Source: an uncultured Draconibacterium sp.
GTDB lineage: Bacteria > Bacteroidota > Bacteroidia > Bacteroidales > Prolixibacteraceae
Direction: 5' to 3'
Assembly: GCF_963677155.1 (NCBI RefSeq)
Contig: NZ_OY781884.1
Span: forward strand, 496,001 to 560,000
Length of the DNA: 64,000 nucleotides
Within the stretch, counting starts at the first letter, position 1, and every line of letters starts with the position of its first letter. The position numbers and the translations under genes are program-made. This document shows, one piece after another, positions 9,562 to 18,830 of this stretch. The notes under the pieces are model-generated. The model was given only the letters and a program-made list of their open reading frames with translations, was not told the DNA's origin and made no database searches.

Positions 9562-10452
9562 CTATGAATTGTAGTTTCTGCGGTCCATTCCCCACATTAG
9601 CTTACTACGTAAGGTATTAAAAAACGGTTGCTCGGGCAGTTGTAATGTTTTAAGTTTAAACCCGGCTTTTTTCACTTTTATTTTGGTAGAAAATTCCACA
9701 GCAAACGAACGCGAATCGAGCGAAGTCAGATAATTGGTTCCCCGGCCTTCAACGGTAAGTTCAATTTCGCAGGTGTCGGGCACTACAATCGGGCGTATCG
9801 TTAAGTTGTGAGGAGCCAGTGGTGTAATTACAAAGTTGGCCGAATTAGGTGTTAGAATTGGCCCGCCAACGCTTAAAGAGTAAGCCGTCGAGCCTGTTGG
9901 TGTGGCAATTATCAAGCCATCGGCCCAATAATTATTCAGAAACTCCCCGTCAATACGCGCGGTAACATTCAACATGGAAGAGTTATCTGTCTTCAGCACC
10001 GTCATTTCATTTAATGCATAATTAAAATCTATATTTTCCTGATTCGAAAACTCAATCTCCAGCATCGAACGCTCTACAATTTTATAGTTATTACTGAAAA
10101 TACTTTCGAGAGCATTATGCACCTGGTCTTCTGAAATATCGGCCAGAAATCCTAAACGTCCGCCGTTCAGCCCAATTACGGGAATATCGAAATTACGAAT
10201 ATTCAATACTGACTGCAGAAATGTTCCATCCCCCCCAACACTAAAAACAAAATCATTATCGGGGTCAAAATCGGAATACGAATGAAAAAACGAGGTATAA
10301 TACGTTGAACTGTTCAACTCTTCAACCAAGTGAGAATAAAAAGGCTTGTATAATTGTACTTCGATATTTTCTGTGCGTAAAAAAGCAAAAAACTCCTGCA
10401 AAACAGGAACAAAATCATCGGAAACCAGCGTCCCAAATACTGCAACTTTCAC
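9562..10452 (-). CDS. nadK: NAD kinase
   Basis: Cytoplasmic ATP-dependent kinase making NADP from NAD. The 296-residue protein shows the family motifs: SVGGDGTFLQS (GGDG, about residue 75), GLNGGRLGFLADI, the NE of LNEMTVLK, and GLIIATPTGSTAYSLSVGGPI. A GTG at 10452 is the start, giving MKVAVFGTLV, the expected first strand; no ATG is available nearby. It lies 12 bases after the CBS-domain gene and is probably cotranscribed with it. Confidence 0.96.
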   Translation of the reverse strand: MKVAVFGTLVSDDFVPVLQEFFAFLRTENIEVQLYKPFYSHLVEELNSSTYYTSFFHSYSDFDPDNDFVFSVGGDGTFLQSVLNIRNFDIPVIGLNGGRLGFLADISEDQVHNALESIFSNNYKIVERSMLEIEFSNQENIDFNYALNEMTVLKTDNSSMLNVTARIDGEFLNNYWADGLIIATPTGSTAYSLSVGGPILTPNSANFVITPLAPHNLTIRPIVVPDTCEIELTVEGRGTNYLTSLDSRSFAVEFSTKIKVKKAGFKLKTLQLPEQPFFNTLRSKLMWGMDRRNYNS

Positions 10453-10464
10453 TATAATAATAGA

Positions 10465-11130
10465 TTAAATATTCATAAATTTCATAAACTGGTCGTAACG
10501 ATCCTGGTACAGATCATTCAACATCGACCGATCCTGATAAATGGCTTTCACATTATAATCGTAACGCATCAATGCCTGAACCACGCCGGATAGTTCTTCC
10601 GAATCAAGTTTTAATATCACATCCAAAACATTTTCTCCGGGTTTACGATCGATAAAGAAGCTGAGTATCTTCACATCATTACTTTCCACAATCTGGCTGA
10701 TTTGCGAGATGGAATAATCGCTTACATTCATCTCGATAACCAGTACACCCCCTACGTCTTGCAGCGAAAACAGGCTGGCAAAACGCCGAGCTAAATCATA
10801 CAATGTAATTGCTCCCAGGTAATAATGATCTACATCAAGCACAGGCAAAACACTAATTTTTAGTTTATACATTACAATTGCCAGCTCGAAAATGTGCTGA
10901 TCTTTATGGGCATGTGTTGTATTCAACTTATCTAACGCTTCCGAAATTTCAGTTTCTACCAGATTCAAATCGTAAATTAATTTATCGGAAACAAGTCCCA
11001 GGTATTTTGTATCGTCAACTACCGGAATATGCGAAACGCGATAAACATCCATATGACTCAACGCTTTACGCCCCGTCTCAGAACTGCTTACCGACGGAAT
11101 TACATCTGATATTAATTTTTCTGCCAACAA
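10465..11130 (-). CDS. CBS-domain protein
   Basis: A 221-residue cytoplasmic protein with two CBS motifs (about residues 5-60 and 65-120: MDVYRVSHIPVVDD and LKISVLPVLDVDHYYLGAITLYDL), followed by an ACT-like C-terminal half (about 125-200, GGVLVIEMNVSDYSISQIS). CBS pairs usually bind adenosine nucleotides and sense energy state. The frame has no ATG before the first CBS strand; a TTG at 11130 gives the natural start. It lies between nadK and the divergent pdxJ, a neighbourhood common in Bacteroidota. Its partner and ligand are unknown. Confidence 0.85.
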   Translation of the reverse strand: MLAEKLISDVIPSVSSSETGRKALSHMDVYRVSHIPVVDDTKYLGLVSDKLIYDLNLVETEISEALDKLNTTHAHKDQHIFELAIVMYKLKISVLPVLDVDHYYLGAITLYDLARRFASLFSLQDVGGVLVIEMNVSDYSISQISQIVESNDVKILSFFIDRKPGENVLDVILKLDSEELSGVVQALMRYDYNVKAIYQDRSMLNDLYQDRYDQFMKFMNI

Positions 11131-11196
11131 AACTTTACTGTTTAATGTTAATCGTTCAGCCTGAAAATAGTAAATTGCGTTTTTAAATTTTTAGTT

Positions 11197-11910
11197 ATGA
11201 CCAGACTTAGTGTAAATATAAATAAAATTGCAACACTGCGAAACTCTCGTGGTGGCAAAGTGCCCAGTGTAAAAGAGGCCACAATCAATTGTCAAAAATT
11301 TGGTGCCCAAGGAATTACCATTCATCCACGCCCCGATGAGCGACACATTACACGCAAAGATGTTTACGAGATAAAACCACTGATAACCACCGAATTTAAC
11401 ATTGAAGGTTACCCTAGTGAAGATTTCTTGAAAATGGTTATTGAAGTGCAGGCCGATCAGGTTACTTTGGTTCCGGATACCGATGCTCAATTAACCAGCG
11501 ATCATGGCTGGGACACATGGAAAAATCTTGGTTTTCTGAAGGATGTAATTGCCCGTTTGCAGGAAGCTGGGATTCGCACTTCCATTTTTGTTGATCCCGA
11601 TGAAAAAGCTGTTGAAGGTGCTGCAGAAATTAAAACCGACCGCATTGAATTGTACACCGAACCTTATGCAACGCTTTTTCCAATCGACCATGCAAAAGCA
11701 ATTGAGCCATTTGTTGATGCAGCCAAAATAGCGGCAAATTTGGGTATCGATGTAAATGCCGGTCACGATTTAAGTTTGGAAAACCTGAATTACATGTACC
11801 GTAAAATTCCTAACTTAAAAGAAGTTTCAATCGGTCATGCACTAATTGCTGATGCACTTTATTTAGGTTTGGAGACCACCATACAGAAATACCTCGACTG
11901 CCTGAAATAA
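11197..11910 (+). CDS. pdxJ: Pyridoxine 5'-phosphate synthase
   Basis: PdxJ condenses 1-deoxyxylulose 5-phosphate with 3-amino-2-oxopropyl phosphate, the last ring-forming step of the DXP-dependent vitamin B6 pathway. The 237 residues form a TIM barrel with the signature LSVNINKIATLRNSRGG, HPRPDERHI (substrate-binding), FNIEGYPS, QVTLVPD, and the C-terminal VNAGHDLSLENL and EVSIGHALIADAL (phosphate site). Length and order match the family. It is divergent from the CBS-nadK genes; the 66-bp spacer must hold both promoters. Confidence 0.97.
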   Translation: MTRLSVNINKIATLRNSRGGKVPSVKEATINCQKFGAQGITIHPRPDERHITRKDVYEIKPLITTEFNIEGYPSEDFLKMVIEVQADQVTLVPDTDAQLTSDHGWDTWKNLGFLKDVIARLQEAGIRTSIFVDPDEKAVEGAAEIKTDRIELYTEPYATLFPIDHAKAIEPFVDAAKIAANLGIDVNAGHDLSLENLNYMYRKIPNLKEVSIGHALIADALYLGLETTIQKYLDCLK

Positions 11911-12095
11911 TCTTTGCAAGAAAACGCCAAATGCAGCTTTACTCTCGGTTTGAACCCGGTCGATTACGAAAGTAAACTCCCTAATTTTCAAACCGTCAAA
12001 AGCCTTGCCTTTGACGCTTTCTTATCAAAGAGATAGAAATCATTGAGTTTTCTTTCAGACCGAAATAAAGCAACGGACAAACAACAATTAACACG

Positions 12096-12899
12096 ATGGA
12101 TTTATATTACAGAAAAACAGGCAGTGGATCGCCACTGGTAATTATACATGGGCTATACGGATCGTCGGATAACTGGATGAACATCTCCAAACGACTGGAC
12201 GAAAAGTACACCGTTTACTTAATTGACCAAAGAAATCATGGGCGATCAGGATTTGCCGACTCGCATACATACAACGATATGCGCGACGATCTGACAGAAT
12301 TCTTCGAAAAACACAACATCAAAAAAGCTACCATCCTGGGGCACAGTATGGGCGGGAAAACAGCCATGTGGTTTGCTGCCGATTTCCCTGAAAAAGTTGA
12401 AAAACTGGTAATTGCCGATATCGCGCCAAAAGATTATCTGCAGCTAAAAGATGAGAGTCAGTTTTACCTGCACCAGAATATTTTGCTGGCCATGCAGGAC
12501 ATCGATTTTTCGATGGTGAAATCACGTAACGATGTGGATGATTTTTTGGCTGAAAAGATTGATGATGAACGCATCAGAATGTTCCTGTTGAAGAATGTGG
12601 CGAAAAACAAAAAAACCAAACAATTTCAATGGCGGGTAAATGCCGAAGTCCTCTACGATTACCTGGAAGAAATTGTAAGCGGTGTTAATATTCACTGGCT
12701 CGACGATCGTATTCCGATAACTGCGTACCCGGTAATTTTTATCCAGGGTTTGCTTTCGAAATACATTCAGGACGAAGACAAAGAATTGATAAAAGAAATT
12801 TATCCGGAAGCCCGGATTGTTGATATTCCTGAAGCCGGACACTGGCTACACGCCGAACAACCACAAAAGTTTGCTGAAGCTGTTTTTTTGTGTTGTTGA
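12096..12899 (+). CDS. Alpha/beta hydrolase (YbfF-like esterase)
   Basis: A 267-residue alpha/beta-hydrolase. Visible features are the oxyanion segment IIHGLYGSSDNW, RNHGRSG, the nucleophile elbow GHSMGGKTA (Ser about residue 84), and AGHWLHAEQP with the catalytic His near the C-terminus. These match the YbfF group of acyl-CoA/short-chain esterases, but the natural substrate is unknown. It has no signal peptide. It stands alone, 185 bases after pdxJ. Confidence 0.88.
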   Translation: MDLYYRKTGSGSPLVIIHGLYGSSDNWMNISKRLDEKYTVYLIDQRNHGRSGFADSHTYNDMRDDLTEFFEKHNIKKATILGHSMGGKTAMWFAADFPEKVEKLVIADIAPKDYLQLKDESQFYLHQNILLAMQDIDFSMVKSRNDVDDFLAEKIDDERIRMFLLKNVAKNKKTKQFQWRVNAEVLYDYLEEIVSGVNIHWLDDRIPITAYPVIFIQGLLSKYIQDEDKELIKEIYPEARIVDIPEAGHWLHAEQPQKFAEAVFLCC

Positions 12900-13252
12900 T
12901 CGTTAAGATTGATTCAAGATTGAAAAACTGTTGAACTGCTAAATTAAAAAATTGCAAACAGCAATTAAATACTTAAAATTTCACTTACCAACTCCTCCTT
13001 CTTTTTTGAACCATAATAGCCACATTGGTGCTTCTCAGTGACACTCTACGTCTTCTTTGTGTACTCTGAAGTAAACAACGTGCAGAACGACACAGCTTCA
13101 AAATTCATAAATCTTTGAATTGAAAATTGCTAACTGCGACTGAATACTGAATACTGAATGCTGAAAACTTTTACTCCCGGCGTTTCAATTGGGAGTTCGA
13201 CCATCATCGATGTTCTTAACTTTTGCCTTTTACCTTTATACTTTTGCCTTAA
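12900..13252. other. Non-coding region with pyrimidine-rich tract
   Basis: About 350 bases without a supported gene. Short near-repeats such as GAATACTGAATACTGAATG (13146 onward) and the tract TTGCCTTTTACC are intergenic sequence of a kind that recurs at 57,260-57,393. No terminator with a good stem was found. Confidence 0.4.
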
Positions 13253-14731
13253 TCACCGGTTATACTTCTCTGTAGCCTCTTTCAAAAACGTCTTCTGCCC
13301 CGCTTTCAATTGTTTCCACTGAAATCGCCATCCCCAGTTTCCGTTTGCTGTTCCCGGAGTGTTCATCCGCGATTTTTCGTCTAACTCCAACACATCCTGC
13401 ATGGGCAAAATTGCAGTGTCGGCTACCGATGCCAAAGCCATTTCCATAATATGCCTTGTCGCATTCTCTTTCGAAACGTACTTTTCAACCAGCTTCTTTT
13501 CTTCTCCTTCCACAGCATTTAGCCAACCTAATGAGGTGTTATTATCGTGTGTACCAGAATATACCACGTAATTTCGTTCGTAATTATGTGGCAAATCTCT
13601 ATTAGTAGCATCGGTGGTAAAAGCAAACTGCAGAACCTTCATTCCCGGCAGATTAAAGCGTTCGCGCAAAAGATCCACTTCCGGCGTAATTATCCCCAGA
13701 TCCTCGGCAATAAAAGGCAAAACACCGACCTGGCTTTTTATCAAACTCAGCATTTCGTAACCATGCGCAGGCACCCATCTGCCGTTAATGGCAGTTTCTT
13801 CATCAGCCGGAACCGACCAAAACGATTCCAGTCCGCGAAAATGATCGATACGCACCAGGTTAAACATGTTCAGGTTAAAATGCAGGCGTGCCATCCACCA
13901 GTCGTAATTACGCTCTTTCAAACGCTGCCAGTTAAACACAGGATTTCCCCACAACTGCCCTGTTTCCGAGAAATAATCAGGAGGAACACCTCCCACGTCT
14001 GTTGGATTCAACTCATCGTCTAAAAGAAAAATATCGGTATTTGTCCAAACATCCGAACTATCACCGGAAACATAAAGTGGCACATCGCCAACAATATGAA
14101 TTCCCTTGTCGTTGGCATAACGCTTTAACCGGTGCCACTGCCTGAAAAACATAAACTGAACAAATTTCTCAAAAGCGATCTGCTGTTCCAGTTTTTCTGA
14201 AAGATTGGTTATGGCTTCCGGCTCTCTGAATTTTATTCCGCGATCCCATTCGCTCCAGTGCAAACCACCAAAATACTCACGCGCCGAAATAAACAAGGCA
14301 TAATCGTCTAACCACCAGCTATGTTCATCCAAAAAATGGTAATACTCGTCTCGAAAATAATCAAATTTATTTTCCTGAAATTGCTGAAAAGCCTTTTTTA
14401 ACATCGAGCTTTTCCATGTTGAAACATTATCGAATTCCACCTTCGTTTTTTTGAAAGATGGCAATGTTTGAAAGTCAGCAACATTTAGTAAATCCTCTTC
14501 TAAAAGCAACTCCAAATCAATCAACACCGGGTTTCCGGCAAAAGCAGAGTAGCACTGGTAAGGCGAGTTTCCCGCGCCAACCGGCCCAAGCGGAAGTATC
14601 TGCCAGAGTTTCTGACCGCTCTCCTCCAGAAAATCAACAAAGGCATAGGCCTCTTTACCCAACGTACCAACACCTTCCTGCCCAGGCAGCGAGGTTATAT
14701 GCAGCAAAATTCCGCTTTTTCTATTTGTCAT
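13253..14731 (-). CDS. malQ: 4-alpha-glucanotransferase (amylomaltase)
   Basis: GH77 enzyme that disproportionates maltodextrins. With the ATG at 14731 (MTNRKSGILLHITSLPG) it has 492 residues. Family motifs are GILLHITSLPG, the acceptor region GDVPLYVSGDSSDVW, the nucleophile block LVRIDHFRGLESFW, the acid/base block IAEDLGIITPEV and SGTHDNNTSLGW with the transition-state Asp. The upstream frame extension is not used, as the family starts at the LHITSLPG strand. The start overlaps the end of the oxidoreductase gene by 11 bases, so the two are probably translated from one message. Confidence 0.95.
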   Translation of the reverse strand: MTNRKSGILLHITSLPGQEGVGTLGKEAYAFVDFLEESGQKLWQILPLGPVGAGNSPYQCYSAFAGNPVLIDLELLLEEDLLNVADFQTLPSFKKTKVEFDNVSTWKSSMLKKAFQQFQENKFDYFRDEYYHFLDEHSWWLDDYALFISAREYFGGLHWSEWDRGIKFREPEAITNLSEKLEQQIAFEKFVQFMFFRQWHRLKRYANDKGIHIVGDVPLYVSGDSSDVWTNTDIFLLDDELNPTDVGGVPPDYFSETGQLWGNPVFNWQRLKERNYDWWMARLHFNLNMFNLVRIDHFRGLESFWSVPADEETAINGRWVPAHGYEMLSLIKSQVGVLPFIAEDLGIITPEVDLLRERFNLPGMKVLQFAFTTDATNRDLPHNYERNYVVYSGTHDNNTSLGWLNAVEGEEKKLVEKYVSKENATRHIMEMALASVADTAILPMQDVLELDEKSRMNTPGTANGNWGWRFQWKQLKAGQKTFLKEATEKYNR

Positions 14732-15821
14732 TCTTAAAGTTTTCTCTGAATTGTTGTAAATGATCTGCCGTTTCGCGAACAATACGCTGAACGGCCAAAC
14801 CGTGTTTTAAATCGGCAATTACCGCCTCCACATCATCACCTGTGAAGAACTGGTAATGCGCATGCACCATCGAACGCAACCATCCCGGCGGAACATGCCC
14901 CGAAGGAAAACTCGTAACCGGTTTATAGTTGCTGCCAACCACTTGTTTTATCCACTGATTTGAACCTTCAATATAATATTCAAAGTATTCCGGATTTTGC
15001 GATGAATATCTAAATGCACCATTTTCGGCATAAATTTCCAACGACACCAAATCGCCGGAACCTGAACTTATCCTACTGGCCGACATGTTTCCAACGGCAC
15101 CGGTTTTAGGTTCATACAACGAGAGCGAACTAAACAAATCTGACCCGGCAGGCACACCGTCAAAATCACCGGCCTGCAAACCACTTGTTATTTGCAGCTC
15201 CTCGCCCATAAAAGCCATCAGCAGACTGATTCCATGCGATCCCAAATCAGCCATCGCACCGCCATCAGGCGCAGGAGTTAAGCGTGTAACACGTTTTTTG
15301 CGGTAGCTTTCCTGTAAATAATCACCGTGATAATATTTCAGATCGAAATGAATCGGCTTTCCAATTTTCCCCGAGCGCAAGAATTTCAATCCTTCGCGAA
15401 CTGATGAAGTCTGTAAATATTGAAATCCCACCTGAATACGAACTTCCTGACCGGCAGTTTCCAGCAGCTTTTTCATTTGTTCTTCCTCTTCCAATGAAGA
15501 ACAAACCGGTTTTTCAATATATATATATTTTACATGCGGCATTTGCAGCGCCAGTTTAAAGTGCTCGAAATGCACTTTGTTCGGCCCTAAAATAAATACC
15601 GCTTCAATTTTATCATTCTTTGCAAATTCCTCGACAGATTGTGCCTTTTCAAATCCCATTTGTTGGGCAAACGCTTCGCGACTTTTCTTTCTTGCCGAAG
15701 CAACCGACTCCAAAACGATTTCCGGCACCTCGTTATAATAAAACTTCAGCGCCTGAATTGCATAAACATGTGCACGGGCAATTCCGCCTGCTCCAATAAA
15801 ACCAACATGTATTTTTTGCAT
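14721..15821 (-). CDS. Gfo/Idh/MocA-family oxidoreductase
   Basis: NAD(P)-dependent sugar or cyclitol dehydrogenase family. The ATG at 15821 gives 366 residues beginning HVGFIGAGGIARAHVYAI, a Rossmann fold with GxGGIA. The EKPVCSS motif (catalytic Lys of the EKP triad) lies near residue 100, and GSHGISLL is the usual His/Asp helix region. The substrate cannot be assigned. It sits directly upstream of malQ with overlapping reading frames, hinting at a role in sugar metabolism, but that is inference. Confidence 0.88.
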   Translation of the reverse strand: MQKIHVGFIGAGGIARAHVYAIQALKFYYNEVPEIVLESVASARKKSREAFAQQMGFEKAQSVEEFAKNDKIEAVFILGPNKVHFEHFKLALQMPHVKYIYIEKPVCSSLEEEEQMKKLLETAGQEVRIQVGFQYLQTSSVREGLKFLRSGKIGKPIHFDLKYYHGDYLQESYRKKRVTRLTPAPDGGAMADLGSHGISLLMAFMGEELQITSGLQAGDFDGVPAGSDLFSSLSLYEPKTGAVGNMSASRISSGSGDLVSLEIYAENGAFRYSSQNPEYFEYYIEGSNQWIKQVVGSNYKPVTSFPSGHVPPGWLRSMVHAHYQFFTGDDVEAVIADLKHGLAVQRIVRETADHLQQFRENFKNDK

Positions 15822-15888
15822 GGTTTGTTTCTTATGTTTCGTCAAAAATAATGTTTTGTGTAAAAGAATCCGTTCTATTTGTAAAAAC

Positions 15889-15923
15889 AAAAGTGCCACT
15901 TGAAGCAATCAAGCAGCACTTTT
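15889..15923 (-). terminator. Terminator after the S9 peptidase gene
   Basis: Outer stem AAAAGTGC/GCACTTTT and inner stem CTTGA/TCAAG around the loop AGCAA; on the minus strand it is followed by a T-rich run. It lies 23 bases after the stop of the peptidase gene. Confidence 0.75.
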
Positions 15924-15945
15924 AATTCTATGATGTTTCACTAAT

Positions 15946-18030
15946 TTATTTTAACCACTTATCCAACCAGTTGAAAAATACACGTTGCCACAGAATCCCA
16001 TTTTGAGGTTGCAACACCCAGTGATTTTCTTCCGGCAGATATAACATTTCAGCAGGTACGCCGCGCAAAACAGCTGCATTAAAAGCTGCCATTCCCTGCT
16101 CCGCCGGTACACGGTAGTCTTTTTCTCCTTGAACGATTAAAATCGGGGTATCCCAGTTTTGAACATATTTATGCGGAGAAAATGAATACGAACGTTGCGC
16201 TGCCGCATTATCCTTATCCCAGTAGGCACCACCATAATCGAAATTCACAAACCACATTTCCTCGGTTGAGGTATACATGTGCTCGAAGTTAAAAATACCG
16301 TCGTGAGCGATAAAAGCTTTAAAACGTTTTTCATGATTTCCGGCAAGGTACATCACCGAATAACCTCCGTAACTGGCACCAACAGCACCCAATTTTGTCT
16401 CGTCAACAAAAGGCTCTTTGGCCATTTCATCAATGGAAGTCAGCAAGTCTTTAATATTCTGTCCGCCGTAGTCTTTTGAAATCTGCTCGTTCCATTCCTG
16501 TCCAAAGCCAGGTAATCCCCGGCGGTTTGGCGCCACCACAATATAATCGTTGGCTGCCATCATCTGGAAATTCCAACGGTACGACCAAAACTGGCTAACC
16601 GTTCCCTGTGGTCCGCCCTGATTGTATAGCAGTGTAGGATATTTCTTATTCGGATCGAAATGTGGCGGATAAATCACCCAAACAGCCATCTGTTTTCCGT
16701 CGGTGGTTTCCATCCAGCGTTTTTCCACTTTTCCCATGGTAAGCTGATCCAGAATTCCCTTGTTTACGGTAGTTAAAGCTTTATCTTTTCCGGTAGTTGG
16801 ATCAACCAAATACAATTCTGCAGGTTGCGACATGGAAACTTTTTGTGCCAGCAATTGATTTCCAACCTGAACAGCACTTTGATAATTGTGAACGCCATCA
16901 GTTAAACGAAGAATTGAATTATCAGCTAAAACCAATTGGTAAATTTCATCGGTTGCATGAATATCGCTGATAAAATAGATCGATTTTGAGTCTGCACTCC
17001 AACTCAAAGCTCCTGCATTCTGATCGAAATCGGCCGAATAATCTTTCTTTTCACCGGTCTCTAAATCGGCCACAAACAAACGGTTTTTATCCGATTCGTA
17101 ACCATCGCGCTCCATACTTTCCCAGGCCAGGTACTTTCCGTCGGGCGAGTACACCGGATTTTGGTCGTAGCCCATCATACCTTCAGTAAAGTTGCTGGTT
17201 TTTCCACTTGCAACATCGTACATGTAAATATCAGAATTGGTAGAAACAGCATATTCACGCCCTACCTTTTTCTTACAAACATAAGCCAGCGTTTTTGAAT
17301 CGGGGCTCCATACAATTTGCTCCGTTCCGCCAAAAGGTTTCATCGGCGAATCAAAACGTTCACCGCTCATAATGTCTTTTCCATCTCCTACTTTTCCATC
17401 CGCATAATCGGCAATAAAAATGTGGTTATAGGTGTAATCGTGCCAGGTATCCCAGTGGCGGTACATAATATCTGTTTCCAGCCGTGCATTGGCTTTTGGC
17501 AAATCCGGGAAAAGATCGTGAATATCGTTATCGAGCTTAACCGTTTGCAGGTAATATATCTTCGACATATCCGGTGCGTACTGAAATCCGAAAATTCCAC
17601 CTTCAATTTCCGAAACCTGACGCATATCACTTCCATCCGGATTCATTTCCCACAACTGAACGCTCCCGGAAGCCGATGACAAGTACCCGATCTTTTTTCC
17701 ATCGGGACGCCAAACAGCATTGTATTCGTTTTGGGCTGTGTTGGTGAGATTTTTTGCTTCTCCGCCTGCAACGGGAATCGTATAAATATCGCGATACGAT
17801 TTATTCTCTTCAATATTATAATAGGTTACTGTGTATAAAACCTGTGTTCCATCGGGCGAAAGCTGTGTTCCTCCCAGGCGGCCAAACGACCACAGGACTT
17901 CTGGAGTCATTACATCTGAACTTAATTTCGGCGTTTCGGGCACATAGTTTTGAGCAACCTGCCCCGACTCTTTTTGCGTACAGCTAACTATCGTCATTAC
18001 AATTAAAATAAAAAGTGCAATTTTCTTCAT
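15946..18030 (-). CDS. S9-family lipoprotein peptidase (dipeptidyl/acylaminoacyl peptidase)
   Basis: Serine peptidase of the prolyl oligopeptidase family, probably anchored in the envelope. The ATG at 18030 begins a lipoprotein signal peptide (MKKIALFILIVMTIVSC, lipid-modified Cys at 17), giving 694 residues. A WD40-like beta-propeller (about 40-420, with repeated PDGKKIGYLS, SPDSKTLAYV, SPDGKYLAWES units) precedes the hydrolase domain. The triad is visible: Ser in GASYGGYS, Asp in VQGEKDYRVP and His in EENHWV. It is a single-gene unit with a terminator downstream and a long perfect palindrome 99 bases upstream. Confidence 0.93.
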   Translation of the reverse strand: MKKIALFILIVMTIVSCTQKESGQVAQNYVPETPKLSSDVMTPEVLWSFGRLGGTQLSPDGTQVLYTVTYYNIEENKSYRDIYTIPVAGGEAKNLTNTAQNEYNAVWRPDGKKIGYLSSASGSVQLWEMNPDGSDMRQVSEIEGGIFGFQYAPDMSKIYYLQTVKLDNDIHDLFPDLPKANARLETDIMYRHWDTWHDYTYNHIFIADYADGKVGDGKDIMSGERFDSPMKPFGGTEQIVWSPDSKTLAYVCKKKVGREYAVSTNSDIYMYDVASGKTSNFTEGMMGYDQNPVYSPDGKYLAWESMERDGYESDKNRLFVADLETGEKKDYSADFDQNAGALSWSADSKSIYFISDIHATDEIYQLVLADNSILRLTDGVHNYQSAVQVGNQLLAQKVSMSQPAELYLVDPTTGKDKALTTVNKGILDQLTMGKVEKRWMETTDGKQMAVWVIYPPHFDPNKKYPTLLYNQGGPQGTVSQFWSYRWNFQMMAANDYIVVAPNRRGLPGFGQEWNEQISKDYGGQNIKDLLTSIDEMAKEPFVDETKLGAVGASYGGYSVMYLAGNHEKRFKAFIAHDGIFNFEHMYTSTEEMWFVNFDYGGAYWDKDNAAAQRSYSFSPHKYVQNWDTPILIVQGEKDYRVPAEQGMAAFNAAVLRGVPAEMLYLPEENHWVLQPQNGILWQRVFFNWLDKWLK

Positions 18031-18128
18031 TTTACTTTTTTGAAAAATTAGTGAATCCAAAATAAACACAATTAATGTGCTCGGGCAATGATTTTTATAC
18101 AAAAACCATAAATATAGTATCAAAAGCA

Positions 18129-18154
18129 ATTAAGAACCTGATCAGGTTCTTAAT
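18129..18154. promoter_or_regulatory. 26-bp perfect palindrome upstream of the S9 peptidase gene
   Basis: The half-site ATTAAGAACCTGA is followed directly by its exact reverse complement, with no spacer. A palindrome this long could be an operator for a dimeric regulator or part of the promoter of the peptidase gene, which starts 99 bases away on the minus strand. Without a U-tract it is a poor terminator. Confidence 0.5.
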
Positions 18155-18159
18155 ACTGT

Positions 18160-18740
18160 TTGCGAATAAAAAGGAGTAATATACAGGAATTGTTAGACAG
18201 GAAACCACTTTCAATTAGCATAATGTTGCTCTTGCCCTATCGGGCCGATTTTACTTTTTGTATTGAGACAATAAGTAAACAAAAAACTCAAGGCTGCGAC
18301 CACTTCACTCGTAAAAGCTACGTGATGCTGACTAAAATTCATGAAACTCGTCGTACCTCCTCAAACATCAGTAATTTTTTACGCCACCACCACTTGTTTT
18401 CCGGCTCACCGGTCGAGGCCAACGCTTCGACGTATTTTTGGACATATGCATACGCCTCCTAAGTGGAACGGCCTCTTTTGGTATTTGTATGGAATTGAAA
18501 TAAAACCTTAATGAGAGCGGGAAGCTCCGAGGGAACGAGGAGATCACCCGTCCGAATTTTGGTTTTATGAAAATGGAGGGTAAAGGCCAAAAGTAGCCTT
18601 GAACTTTCTGCTTCATCTTTGCCTTAACGCAAAGACGAAGGCTGCCGGCAGGCAAAAGACCCAAAAATTTTGATGTCGTTTAAAATTAGATCCACAAAAT
18701 TTTTAAAGGAGATCTGGTTTAATGTCACGTTTCCCACAAA
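18160..18740. repeat. Non-coding stretch, probable intergenic repeat element
   Basis: About 580 bases without a credible gene. It is richer in G+C than typical spacers here and contains an imperfect hairpin at about 18250-18285 (TTTACTTTTTGTAT opposite a similar arm) and balanced arms such as CTCCGAGGGAACGAGGAG. A 98-codon minus-strand frame crosses it, but its composition is not protein-like. I read it as one or two interspersed intergenic repeats, on general resemblance only; a genome-wide self-comparison would decide. Confidence 0.35.
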
Positions 18741-18744
18741 AGAA

Positions 18745-18770
18745 AAAAGGCTACCCAATGATAGCCTTTT
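18745..18770 (-). terminator. Terminator of the GIN-domain gene
   Basis: Perfect 9-bp stem AAAAGGCTA/TAGCCTTTT with an 8-base loop, 61 bases after the stop of the minus-strand gene at 18831. A-tracts on the left give a U-run in that direction. Confidence 0.75.
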
Positions 18771-18830
18771 ACAAACCTAAACCAAACTTAGAAAATATGT
18801 ACCTTTCAGCAAGGTACGAGTAGTATATTT

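Noticed and set aside
18368-18664. 98-codon minus-strand frame
   Set aside because: Arg/Pro/Ser-rich composition without family resemblance, in a region with repeat-like arms; probably not coding.
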